Source of the DNA: Brachypodium distachyon
Lineage: Eukaryota; Streptophyta; Magnoliopsida; Poales; Poaceae
DNA: 64,000 bases
Reading direction: 5' to 3'
Assembly (NCBI RefSeq): GCF_000005505.3
Contig: NC_016131.3
Coordinates: 49,027,355-49,091,354, forward strand
The position numbers and the translations under genes were made by a program. The notes below the pieces were generated by a model. That model was not told the DNA's origin, did no database searches, and saw only the letters and a program-made list of their open reading frames with translations. Positions within the stretch are counted from its first letter, which is position 1. Each line of letters begins with the position of its first letter. Of the stretch, positions 36,111 to 46,881 are shown one piece after another.

Positions 36111-37253
36111 TCACCGACAAAAAGAAAGCATGCTGGGGACAACCCACATAGGTTGCACCGTGCTGTCACAGCCTGTGTAAATAAAGACGTCAGGGTTGTA
36201 TTTCGACCGATCTCCCTGCAGCGGCTTGCCCAACTCAAGCGCAATCCAATGTTTAGACTCGTGGTTATAGCAGTATATGCAGTTGCTCCTTCCTCCCCAT
36301 ACCTCTGGGTTCATGCAAGACAATGTCTGGCTTCTCTTGTCTGTGCTGATGAATATTGCCCAATTCTCCACCTTTTCCACCTTCAACCATAATGCAGGCT
36401 CGATCGTTAGGTCAAGGCGGAAGACTTCAAAGGTTACCCCTGATACTGCAATAGGTCCCCAAAAGCCGACTAAGAGAAGCATATCACCACATGCTACCAG
36501 CCATGTGTTGGTAAGATGATATTTATTGATCATGCTAGACTCCATAATTGGTAGTTCCTGTATGTTTATCTCGGGTGTCAAGTGCACTTTGAAGATCCTG
36601 CGATCAGAATCCATGCCAAAGACCTGCCCTTTGACGACCACGATTTGCTTGATTGGTCCATTGCCAGGAGTACGTGGCACCCAAGAGTGATTACCAACAC
36701 GCCAAAACAAATTTTGTGATCCGGTATCGACAATGAGATGTGAGTTAGGTAATGCTAGAGGAGCAGTGAGGGCACCATAAAAGAGCTCAGTGTCTTCGAA
36801 GACCGGTAATTGTGGAGATAAGACCCTAACACCTGTGAATATATCAGCAACGACACATGATTTATTGCTGGACAGAATAATATGACCATAAGAAGCACCC
36901 CTGAAGCAAAACCTTTCCAGAGGACTTGGCAGAGTATTGTTTCGGCCAAAAGGACTAAGCATGGGAATCTCACAGCACTGGTAGGTTTCTTGGTTGGCTA
37001 TATTAGTGACACAACATGGCTGTGTGAGTACCAGGCTGTTGATAATGGGAGTAGGACGAGGAGAGCACGGAGGGGCATCAGGTTGGAAAAGGAGAGGTGG
37101 GAGGAGTGGTAAGAAGGAGGAAAAGGCAGCATGCCAAGAGCGACAAGTGGTAGCAAAGGCAACAAGATCAAGGGAGGAGACCAGGCCCAGCCGAGCAATG
37201 ATAGACTCCAGCAGACCCTCCGGGAGGTCTGCCCAACCTTGGAACGGGTACAT
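36111..37253 (-). CDS. F-box / DUF295-type beta-propeller protein, 380 aa
   Basis: The N-terminal F-box (WADLPEGLLESIIARLGLVSSLDLVAF, about 7-33) is followed by CRSWHAAF. The rest is the long kelch/DUF295-like region common in cereal F-box genes. F-box proteins recruit targets to SCF ubiquitin ligases through SKP1; the target here is unknown. The frame stays open upstream of this ATG for 14 codons to a likely acceptor (TGTTGCAG) at about 37298, so an upstream exon may add residues. A non-coding leader near 37.75-38.2 kb is plausible. A related gene with an internal stop lies at 49.6-50.7 kb in the same orientation. Confidence 0.82.
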   Translation of the reverse strand: MYPFQGWADLPEGLLESIIARLGLVSSLDLVAFATTCRSWHAAFSSFLPLLPPLLFQPDAPPCSPRPTPIINSLVLTQPCCVTNIANQETYQCCEIPMLSPFGRNNTLPSPLERFCFRGASYGHIILSSNKSCVVADIFTGVRVLSPQLPVFEDTELFYGALTAPLALPNSHLIVDTGSQNLFWRVGNHSWVPRTPGNGPIKQIVVVKGQVFGMDSDRRIFKVHLTPEINIQELPIMESSMINKYHLTNTWLVACGDMLLLVGFWGPIAVSGVTFEVFRLDLTIEPALWLKVEKVENWAIFISTDKRSQTLSCMNPEVWGGRSNCIYCYNHESKHWIALELGKPLQGDRSKYNPDVFIYTGCDSTVQPMWVVPSMLSFCR

Positions 37254-37298
37254 GGCAGTGACACAAATGTAGCAGTCCTTGATCTTGCAAGTAATCTC

Positions 37299-37690
37299 TG
37301 CAACATATTACAAACAAAAGACACATATTAGAAGAATGGACTAGATAATAGAAAAGTAACAGAATGGCCGATATAAATCGCAGAAGGAAACAAAATGGGA
37401 CTACATGAAATTCCTGAGATGCTAGTTGTAACTTGTAAGCACATAAACACGGTAGAATAGAATGTACAGAATTCCAGTAACATGAGAAACCGGCAAGAGA
37501 TCAATAGCATTGGATCTGCATGGACTATGTTATTGCCAATGTGACTTGGATAAAAACCAAATGTCTGAAACTACCTCCAGCTCCAGCAGTATGCAAGCAA
37601 TATCATCATCACAGTATCATCATAAGACGAAACGAATAGGAAACTGCATACAGCTGTGGTTTCCATGAAAAAATCATCAAAACAATTAAG

Positions 37691-37729
<39 letters not shown>

Positions 37730-38230
37730 CGATCGATCGAATTCAGATCAACAGTAGTTCACCTTATCATAACGAATTGAGATTACTTTTCCATCGGCAA
37801 CCAGAACACTAAGGTGCAAATGATACGATCCATCAACAGCAACAATAACTCCACTGCTTGTGTTCCGTGGCGCACGAGCCGATGCTTCTATCCTAAGAAA
37901 TCCTAACCCTAGGGTTCTTCTCGCCTCGCAGGAGGGGATCCACTGCACGCCACAGAAAATCAAGAGACGCCATGGTCGAGTTCGAGGACGGGAAGAGAAG
38001 GCAGCGATTCATTTGGGCTATGGAGCGTGCGTACCTGACGGGGAGAGGTGGCGGCGACGTTGCGGCGGCGGCCTCCGGCTCCGGCGCTCCCCAGTCTGTT
38101 TCCCTTCGGGTTCTTTTGTTTAGGGATGAGCGTAACCGGGAAACGCTAGGGACTAAATGCAGCTGGGCTGAGATGGGCTGGGTTGGACGAGATAGCCCAC
38201 CTACGTTTTTTTTTTCTTCAGCGCGTTCAT
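37299..38230 (-). other. Upstream region of the F-box gene with possible leader exon
   Basis: On the minus strand a stretch from about 38100 to 37763 has exon-like content and a good donor (TATGATAAG|GTGAAC). Its frames do not join the F-box frame in phase, so it is probably leader or a separate small transcript. ACCCTAGGGTT occurs at 37908-37918. A CT/GATC microsatellite lies at 37695-37740. Confidence 0.4.
37695..37740 (+). repeat. (CT)n-(GATC)n microsatellite
   Basis: About sixteen CT units followed by four GATC/GATCGA units. Pyrimidine tracts next to plant leaders are common; this one is also likely to vary in length. Confidence 0.9.
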
Positions 38231-38242
38231 TTTTAGAGAACC

Positions 38243-38804
38243 ACGGATCAACGTCTGGCATCAAATTTTGTTACCTTCTTTTTGTTAGGTTTTTGTGTGC
38301 TTCTCGGTGTCGTCTTGGCGATGGAGATGCCGTCGTCTAAAAGATTGGTGTCCTGACTCCTTCGTCGTCCTAGTATAGGCATTGCAACCTATGCCATGGA
38401 GTCAGTGGTTCTCACGACACGTCTTTCGAGTTGCTGGTCTTTTTCCTTGTGGATTCATCGACGGAGAAGCAGTTTTACAGTTTGTCTTGCAAAGAGTATT
38501 ACCCCGGCCATGGTGCGTTCAATGATCTTAGGTACTCACCATTTGATGTGGGCGGCTCATGCGGCTTTTTAAAACTTCTGAAGTTAGCTCAGCTTGTGCA
38601 AGCATGGTATTATGCAATTTTGTCAACGAATACGTGGAGAAGTATCAAGATGCGAAGGATAGATCAAGAGAAGTTTACTTCGAATGACTACAATAAAGCT
38701 TTTAGTTTTGTTGAGTACCTTTGTTATTTGTGTTCTTTCGTGTATCGATCTTTTATACTTTGTCTCTTGAATCAATAAAACCAGATCGTTGCTCTAAAAA
38801 AAAA
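38243..38804 (+). mobile_element. Possible retroposed sequence with 3' poly-A (about 560 bp)
   Basis: The segment ends GAATCAATAAAACCAGATCG...CTCT followed by a run of nine A. TAGAGAAC occurs just upstream (38236-38243) and again five bases after the A run, which resembles a short target-site duplication. It has no recognisable protein. It could be the 3' tail of a LINE/SINE-type element or a retroposed transcript. Confidence 0.35.
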
Positions 38805-39389
38805 TCTTTCTAGAGAACGGATGGAAAGAAAGAACCTGAAATGATGTCGTTGCTGCAAAGTAAGTGCTTTTGAAAACCATCAACTGAAAATCCTTGATCA
38901 CAATTTTCTTGATGTCATATAATCGATGTATGCTCCGGTCTATTATTTGATAATATTCATGGGTCATCTGAACATTACTGGCTTATTGTTTCTTGCAGTC
39001 CGGTGTTTTGTTTGGTGCATCCGGTGTTTTGTTTCTTCCGTTTCATAATTCTTGTCGTGGAACGGAGAAAGAACGACTCTTTGTAATCCTGTCTAGATGT
39101 GCCAGTCCTTGAGGGTCACTTGGTTTATGTATGTCTGTATTCTTGAGCAATTTTGTGCTCTGGGGGAACACTTGCAAACCATGTACGTGCAACATTTAAT
39201 TATTTGTATCCGTGTAACATTTTGTCTGCTTTTGACTTATCAATGAACACACCAGTACATAACTTACGGATAAATTAATATTGAATAGGCGCCACGTTAA
39301 TGTTGGATGGTATCAAGGAAATATTGTTTCCGTTCCTAAATATAAGACGTTCTAAATTTGTCTTAAATCAAACTATATATCATGGCAGA
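38805..39389. other. AT-rich intergenic stretch with MITE remnants
   Basis: Contains a collapsed remnant at about 39036-39072 (CTTCCGTTTCATAATTCTTG and complement of its start). A second remnant is at 39326-39375, where CCGTTCCTAAATATAAGACG resembles the left end of a cereal Stowaway element without its right end. No gene seen. Confidence 0.45.
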
Positions 39390-40230
39390 TGTAATAAGAC
39401 TTGTTGTTGTTCTCGACAACAATTAGAGTAAGTGATGTCAAAACTCGATGCCACAAGAGCGTAAAAGTAGGGTGTGTACGCCGACCTTATAGCGAAGGTC
39501 GCCGTACACTTGAACAAATTGACACGTCGATATTTTTTTAATAAGTTCAGTCGACCCTGCGGGTGTGACCTAGTCCTATGCTAGGAGAGGCTTCCAGGAA
39601 ATCGTTAGTCAAAGTGTTTCGGGTTGATCGAAGCTCTCAGAATCATTTAGCGAGAGGTCAAAAGGGGCCGCCTCGTGCTTGGGCCAAGCGAGGCTTCCCA
39701 AGTAGCGAGGTCGAGATACCCTTAGGACTCTAACCCGATTCCCTCTCCTTCGGGCTTGGGCCGAACGAGGCTTCCCGAGATCCCGAAACTAGAGCTCCTC
39801 TCAAAGAGGCTCTCTAGCCCTCTCCCCTTGAGTTTATTCACGTGAGAGTGAATGGTACATGCCCTCATGGGAGGTATTTATAGCCTAGGGGTCCACGACA
39901 AAAGATCATAGCTACCCTTGAGAGAGAGAGAAAAGTTGGGGTAAAATGGTAAAATTAGCTTCTTGGTCCATAACTTTTGTGTGCACCAAGTGGGAAAAGT
40001 GGTGGACCATGGACCAAGGGTCCCCTCCTCACATCTTTCTTGCCCCCTCCTCAAGCTCAATTTTCCTTTTGACCATGATATGGAAGGATTTACTTATTGA
40101 CTTGTCTTCCTTTGCTATGTAGGATTGATCACGCCACGTTGGTGCCTTGACTTGTGCTGAGAAATGTTGACTTAGTCGTCGTCACGTAGGATTTACGGCC
40201 CGGCCCATATAAGAGTTTTATTTTACTACA
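39390..40230 (+). repeat. Left long terminal repeat (left edge uncertain)
   Basis: Begins near TGTAATAAGACTTG and ends ...TTTTATTTTACTACA at 40230. Only its right 245 bp have a partner at the other end of the element. No standard primer-binding site is obvious right after it. Confidence 0.45.
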
Positions 40231-42260
40231 ACAGTAGCCCCCTTGAGCTGGAGGCATTGGGAATGCCTTCGGGTCAACCTTCGTGAGAGATTACTGAGTC
40301 CTTTACTTGTCAGAGGTTGAGGTATTTTGGTAGCTTCCCTGCAAAAAAGGAGCCTTGGAGGTGTTCCGGCGAAATTCCATGTCTTTTGCGATCTTCTTTG
40401 CGAGAAATCGGATTTCGGAGGGTATTTTAGCAAAAACCGGGACCCTAGGGGCCTCTCTGCGAGAAGACCGGTGTCCCGAAGGACTATTTTGCCAAAATCA
40501 GGGACCCCAAAGGTCTCCCCGAAATTTCCGAAGACTCACTCGCAATTTCCCCGAGTTTTTGGGCTTCTTCGCAATTTTTCCGAACCCAACCGGGCGCGTG
40601 GGCCAGCTAGGCCGGCCGCGCGCCCGCGGGCGCGAACTGGGCTAGTGCTCGGGGCGGCGCCTTTGGGTGAGCAGGCCTCCCCCTCTCTTTTTTTGTTGGG
40701 CCGGTTTTTTGGGCCGTTTTCAGACCGAGGCCCAGCCGGGCCCGGTACCGGTTCACTTGACTTATGAGGATCCGACGGCTAAGGGCGATCCCCAACCCTA
40801 GATCCGACGACCGGGAGGTTGTCTTCCTCCTCGGTACGGCCCAGGGAAAGGGGTGGTCAAACCGACCACCTCCTGTGCTCGCCGTCGTCACCATGGGTGA
40901 CACGGGAGCCCCCAGCTTCGGTCGGGGCATCTGGGGAGGCTTCCCCTCCTCCTCCCTCTCTTCCTTTGGAGAAAAAGGTGTCTTGTTTCCTTCCATTTTC
41001 ATCGACTTTGGGCAGTGGGGAGGACGACGAGGTGTGGCCATGGCATTGGCCGGCTCGGACGCCAAGGAGCCCCCTGCGGCCTATAAAATGGAGCCAAGAG
41101 CCTGTGGTGGAGCTTCACACCGGCCTTGTTTGATTTCTCCGGCATCGAAGCCTCGTTCGGCGGTGCCCAAGACTTCTTCGGGACTTGGTGTTCTAGGGAG
41201 CTTTGTAGGGGCTTTAGTCACTTCTTCGTTGTCACGGCTATCGTCTTGGCTACCAAGGAGCCGCTGCGGCGGCTCGTCGTCGTTGAGGCTTCGTGGGGAC
41301 GAGGTGTGCACACGAGGCCACTTGGAGCGAGGTGTAGGTCGTGCCTTCAAGTCTTCCCGGGAGACCCTCGACGTCGGCCACCTCCTCCCTATCCGTGTGA
41401 AGGTGAGGCGGGAGCAATCATGTTTGACTTTGACCTCCTTGGGCATCAGCATGCCCTTTAGGCATTTCGTCGAGCGCCTTCGGTGCATGCAGGTGGCATC
41501 ATGGAGCCACGGGATCCGGGGGCGCTCAGCACCGCACGCGTAGCTAGGACGCATGAACGGCGCGCCCGGGTGCGGGCGGGCGCGAGGCACGCGGCTTGGG
41601 CGCACACGGGTCCTGCGACAGTGTGAGCGCGGAGTGAGCGGGCGAGGCGAGGGCGAGGGCGTGCATGGGCGCAGGCGCAGGCGCGCAGGGGCGCGTTGCT
41701 CGGCGCGGGCGCGCGGCGCGGCGGGGCGTTTGCACGCATAGGGCGGCACGGGCGTTGAGGCGGCATTGTGCCGAACACGTTGGGGGCGCTGGCAGCAGTG
41801 CGCCCGCCCCTTGTTTGTCTTCTTTTTTTTGAATGGCTGGGCGCTGATGGGCCGTCGGGTAGGTGGGCCGCTGGCCCAGGGAGCCTCAGCTTCCTTTTTT
41901 TTTGTTTTTTCTGCGGGCATGGGCAGGCCGAGGGCTCCGGCCCGGGTGGCTTTGCCTTTTTCCCTTTTTTTTGTTTGCACGCTTGCAAGCCAAGGGCTCC
42001 GGCCCGGGAGGCTTGGCCTTTTTCCCTTTTTTTTGTTTGCACGCTGGCAAGCCGAGCGCCCCTAGGCCCGAGAGGCTTGGCCTCAATTTTTTGTTTGTGG
42101 GCCGGCTGGAGGCTCTTGGCTGGGAGGCTTGGCCTCTTTCTCATCCGCGCGGGCCGAGCGGCCCAAGGAGCTTGGCTCCCTTTTTTTTCGCTTGCTAATC
42201 ACTTTGAGATTTCCCCGCATTCCTATTAACCGTTGCCGAATCTTTGTCCGTGCAGGTGAG

Positions 42261-44957
42261 ATGGCGGGACCCGATGCCGAGCACACGACCGAGAGGGGGC
42301 CTTCCAAGGGGTCCGCGGCGGAGAGCGCGGCGAACCGACCATCGAGGAAGAAGAAGGTCGCCTTTCGTCCGCGGGGGATCCTCCGGTGGTCCCGATGGCT
42401 CCGATGGAGGGCGGTTGGGCTCACGACTACCTTCTCCCGTCTTCGACGAGTCCCGAGGATCTTGTTCAGCTGGAGGAGGCGGGATACTTCCCCAAGGGGG
42501 ACGGTATTTTGCCCGATGGCGAGGAGTTCAGGCTCGACCACCAGCGGCGCACAGGGTGCATCGCGGTGTTTTTGGCTTGGTTCCATGCAGGCTTGTGTGT
42601 GCCCGTCCACCCCTTCATGCTGGAGTTCTTGGAGACATACGGCATCGAGTTGGCTCAGCTTCACCCTTCGGCGATCGTGAGGTTGAACGTGTTTCGCTGG
42701 TTGTGCGAGACAACGCTTCACGAGGAGCCTTCGATGAGGTTGCTGTTGTTCTACTTCACTATGGAGGTGAGGGAGTCGCTCACTCCTGTCGGCTTTACCT
42801 TGAGCGCCTGTGGTTCGGTGAACCTGAGGCTTCGTTCCGGCTTTGGAGACGACTTTCTGCTCATGCCGGGGAGGAGCGCGGTGAAGTTGTTCGACAAGTG
42901 GGAGTCCCAGTGGTTCTTCCTTCGGGCTTCGAGGACACGTCTTCGACACACGGGTGATCTTCCTCGACACTCGGGGGCTGGAGGCCGCAAGGAGGTGCCT
43001 CACCCCGGCGAGCCTCAGCCAACCGACCTTTGGAAGGTGACCAAGATCAAGGAGGTGTCCGCCGAGAGGAGCTTTCGCGACCTTATGGACGAGATGGTGA
43101 TGGCGGGGCGTTGATGAGGAGCTGCCCGAGGTCCGAGCTTGGGATTCCTCGGTCTTTCCGTCCTCCGTAGTCCGTCAGCACACGTGATTACCGCTCCCTT
43201 TTTCCTTTCGGGCCTTGGTTGTTTTTCCCTTGCGATGGTACTTAACAACTTCGGCTTGTCTCTTTTTAGCGACGTTTTCTGAGGAGAGGGCGGCGTTGTG
43301 GGCCGCGCAGTTGATAGGTCCGTACGGCGGGTCGGAGCACCGTGGCTACGAGACCAAGATCATTGGCGGGGGATGTCACAACATCATCGCGAAGTGCTTC
43401 GGGAAGATGGTGCCAATGCAGCAGGATCCGAAGTTCGGGCGCCTCCTTCGAGTGGGCGATCGCTACTCGCGCTTGGCGACACCATTGATGCTGGCGGTAA
43501 GGTCCAAGCTACGGGACACTTGCAGGAAGGTGAAGGCGGGAACGGCGGTGTTGGGCGTGGCGGTGCCTGTTGCGCCGGTCCCCAAGATACCTCGTCCATC
43601 GAGTGGATGCAAGACGAAGGCTCCCCCGACCCCTTCTCCTTCTTACGACTACGCCCCAGCGGATTCGGCGGATCCCATCGTGGGTGAGTCGAGGTCCCCT
43701 CTGAGAGTGACCTTAGACCTGCAGATGAAGGGGGAGATTGGACTTGAGCAAGTGCTTCCTCCTTCGAGCCACGAGGTTGAGGCCTTCACTCGCGAGACAG
43801 GGCTTCGGCTACGGAGCGACTCGGTGTGGAGTTGTCGACCGGAGCTAGAGGTGCGGGCGTCCCGGTGTTCTCTATTAGTCGCGAGCGTCCCGAGGAGGAT
43901 GCTCCTACCTCGGGTGAGTGCCCTCTCTTTGATTGTGTCGCTCTTCTTTGAAGATTCTGACATGATTTCCTTGGTTTGCTTTCAGGTGCGAGGGTCGCGG
44001 CTCCCGAGGTTCCCGAGGGCGAGCCCCCGACTCAAGCGAGAGATGGAGAGCTTTCGACGACCGAGGATGGGGTAAGAGACCCTCTCGTGACACTAGATCT
44101 GATGAGCGTCCGTGACATGTCTCCCTCGGTCCTTCGATTTTGCCTTTGGGCTAACTCCGTCTTCTTTGTAGGTGAGGGGTTTGGTCGAGGCCGTGGGTGC
44201 CCTTCCTGCCCTCAAGACTCAGGTGAGGGCGCTTTCCGCCGCTTTGTACGTGGAGATCTCCAAGTCTACCCTTGCCTTGGGCGAGATGGCTTCGGAGAGG
44301 GTGCGGCGCGAGGCCGTGGAGGCTGATCTTTTCCGCGTTTCGGCGGAGCTCGCGGCCATGGAGACCAAGGCTCGGCTCGCTGAGGAGCGTTAGGCGGACG
44401 AGATTGCGAAGACTCGTCGAGTTGAGGAGGACTTGGTGGTGGCCAACCTTGATAGGGAGCACGCTCGAGCGGAGGCTGCTTCCCTCAAGGTGGAGTTGGC
44501 TGCAGCGAGTGACGGCCCGATGCTCGCTCCTCGTGCTCGCCCTCCTTCGGATCGTCATCCCGAGGTGGTTTCGCTTTTACTTGCTCAGGCCACCGAGATT
44601 CGGGAGAGGATGATTTGCTTGAGGAGTGTTTCCCAACCGGACCTTCCTCCGTGTCGCACGATGGATGAGGCGAGCAGGGTGCTTACTTTCCAGGTGGAGC
44701 TCATTGAGCCTACCATGAAGAAGTGCCTCCTGAGTACGAGTGCTCGACTTGTTTCGTCGGCGGTTGCGGCAATCCTGGATGGCAGTGCCGGGATGAGCGG
44801 GCTTAAGGGTGAGATGTCTCACGGGGCGAAGAAGTTTCTGGCTGACCAGGGTGCTCCTCTTCGTGCTCGGGCTCGACGCTTCGTGCGTTGCCTTGAGCCC
44901 GCTCTTCAGGAAGTTACGGTGAGGCGTGAGCCTCGTCGCCCTCGGAGGTGGTGATGT
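42261..44957 (+). pseudogene. Gag-like 'putative gypsy-type transposon' protein, broken
   Basis: Starts MAGPDAEHTTERGPSK after a likely acceptor (GTCCGTGCAG). The frame must shift near 42370-42400 to reach a conserved plant-retroelement domain: GYFPKGDGILPDGEEFRLD, then VHPFMLEFLETYGIELAQLHP and FRWLCETTL, up to 43114. Later pieces resume at about 43270-43680 (SEERAALWAAQLIGPYGG) and at 44172-44954 as an Ala/Glu-rich coiled coil. That coiled coil is interrupted by TAG at 44391-44393. The domain resembles the family known as putative gypsy-type transposon (transposase_28). Frame shift and stop make it non-functional, unless some breaks are spliced introns. Confidence 0.6.
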
Positions 44958-45306
44958 ACCTCAACTGCTTACTTATGCGATGTTGCATATCCCACTTGAC
45001 TTAGCCTCATGGCTAGCATGTTTTGGCTTTTGGTCGTAGAGGTTGTAAGGCAGCTTTTTTGTTGTGTGAGTGTCTCGTGTCACTCTTAATTTTTCCTCAA
45101 GGACTTGCTTTATTGAGCCTTGCTTTCTTGTCTTAAGGTACGGCCTCATTGGCGCTTACCATCCCTCGAAGTTTCGTAGGAAAAAGCCCGGTTGGGCGCT
45201 GATAGTCTCCTTTTGGGAGCGGCAAGGATTGCCCTTGAAGTTTCTCCTTAGGCGTAAAAACGCCGAAGTTTGTTGCCGTTCCAGGCATGGACAAGGTTTT
45301 TTCCCT

Positions 45307-45609
45307 TCATATTCTCGAGGTGTTATGCACCATTTCCCAATACTGCGGTGATGCGGTATGTCCTTCCCATTTAGGGTTGAGTTTGCGCTGGAGTTTTGGG
45401 TCGACGTTCTTTTTCAGCACGAGATCTCCTTGGGAGAAGACTCGTTCCCGCATCCTTGTGTTGTAGAAGCGTGCGGCGCTTTGCTCGTAGACGACGTGCC
45501 TCATGAGGGCTTTGTCACGAGCTTCTTCCACAAGATCGATGGCCGTCTTGTGATGCTCTTCATTTTCGATGAAGGCAATTGGGGTGGCTTCTTGGAGCCT
45601 TTCGACCAA
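45307..45609 (-). pseudogene. Inverted pol fragment (integrase C-terminal part) of a Gypsy element
   Basis: Minus-strand frame with DLVEEARDKALMRHVVYEQ, RFYNTRMRERVFSQGDLVLK and PKWEGH. This is the typical end of Ty3/Gypsy polyproteins, after the integrase core. It points opposite to the gag-like frames and abuts the partial right terminal repeat, so it came by rearrangement or nested insertion. Confidence 0.7.
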
Positions 45610-45850
45610 GTGGGAAAAGTGAGGGTTGTTTCATGGTCCATCATGGACCAAGGTCCCCTCCTCACACCTTTCTTGCCCCCTGCTCAAACTCAATTTTTCC
45701 TTTGACCATGGCATGGTAGGGTTGACTTGTTGACTTGTCTTTTTTTACCACGTAGGATTGACCACGCCACGTTGACGCCTTGACTTGTGCTGAGAAATGT
45801 TGACTTAGTACGTCGTACGGCCAGACCCATATAAGATTTTATTTTACACA
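45604..45850 (+). repeat. Partial right terminal repeat
   Basis: Matches 39986-40230 with scattered differences and short gaps; ends ...AAGATTTTATTTTACACA. The 5' two-thirds of the repeat are missing here. Confidence 0.75.
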
Positions 45851-46881
45851 GGACTAATTTAGGGTCGCAGATATTGAAAGAAAGAAATAGAGCACACTGT
45901 GCACAAGCAAGAATGACATCCAGTTTGGTGTTCCGTGGTGTCATGCTTCCTAAGGAAGGTACTCACTTATAGCCAAGAGACGTGGTTTTAGTTCGATGCC
46001 GTGCAAAATTAGCAGCGACATAATTCGTCACCTTTTTGTTCCCAAAAATAATTTGAATAGCTAGGTGAATTAGTTTCCAAAACGAACAAGAGTCTGATAC
46101 TAGGCGGGTTTGGTAGAACCTAATCTACAAAACCTTTTCGCGTTATCAGAGTTAAAAGTCCTTAACGTCTGTCTAGTAGTCCTCTTAACAGGGTGTTTCA
46201 TGAGTAACACTAATTCATAAGAAAGACTCGCTTTATGCAGTGAATGTATTTAGGTCCTGGTGCATGATGAATTTCAATCCTCGTCTCTTGACCAAAAAAA
46301 AAATAGCCGACAATCTCCGGATAGTGATCTAAGGTCATTCATACCAATTGATATTGTTTGATGATGACGATGATGGGACTGTTTAATTTCCTTTTCTAGC
46401 ATGGCCTCTCAAATACTCGCATCACCAATCAAAATAAGAAATTGTCAAAACTTTTCACTACAGCAACATAGAAATGCCAACAAACATGAATTATTTTAGA
46501 ACAACAATTCGTTTCCACTACTACATTTTAACCGAAGAAATACAAGCATCCATGCATCATACTTTATATAAAACTGCGGAACATATGTTCAGTTTAAACA
46601 TTGTTTTTCACATCACACGCAGGAACGAAATATGCTGATACAACTGAAGGCAAATTAAGTTGCTTCATCCTCTCCAAACAAGGTCCACACAGTAGCACTC
46701 ATCCAAAAGTTCCAGGAATTGAACATGTCATATGTAGATACGCCCTCCATGTAATCCTGCAGCGTCTGAGGTGTATGCATCTGGTAGGCTGTCAAAATCT
46801 GATGATGACAGTGCCATCGAACCGTTGCGCATCATCCTCTCACATTGGAGACGGACAACTGCGCTTCCAGTCACCACAATC
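45851..46881. other. AT-rich spacer downstream of the CTD-like gene
   Basis: No independent gene seen. The last 155 bases before 46882 continue an alternative reading frame of the heptad-repeat gene (stop at 46728). Confidence 0.5.

Larger units (their letters stand above)
39390..45850 (+). mobile_element. Degenerate Gypsy-related LTR retroelement, rearranged
   Basis: The last about 245 bp of a left terminal repeat (39986-40230) recur at 45606-45848. Shared stretches include CCAAGTGGGAAAAGT, GTCCCCTCCTCACA, GCTGAGAAATGTTGACTTAG and CCATATAAGA. The right copy lacks the upstream part of the repeat. Between them lies GC-rich DNA (about 40.3-45.0 kb), unlike its AT-rich surroundings, carrying gag-like frames and, in opposite orientation, a pol fragment. 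No protease, reverse transcriptase or complete integrase is present, so it cannot move by itself. I could not define its left edge or a target-site duplication. Confidence 0.7.

Noticed and set aside
37908..37918. ACCCTAGGGTT resembling telomere repeat
   Set aside because: A single half-unit palindrome; such telo-box-like motifs are common in plant promoters and do not indicate interstitial telomere sequence.
37748..38264. Minus-strand frames upstream of the F-box gene as a separate protein gene
   Set aside because: Two frames of modest length with no family match; the donor at 37763 does not join the F-box frame in phase, so leader sequence is the simpler reading.
41081..42144. Minus-strand Arg/Pro/Ala-rich frames of 228-299 codons
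   Set aside because: They arise from very GC-rich retroelement DNA that is open in many frames, and show no domain.
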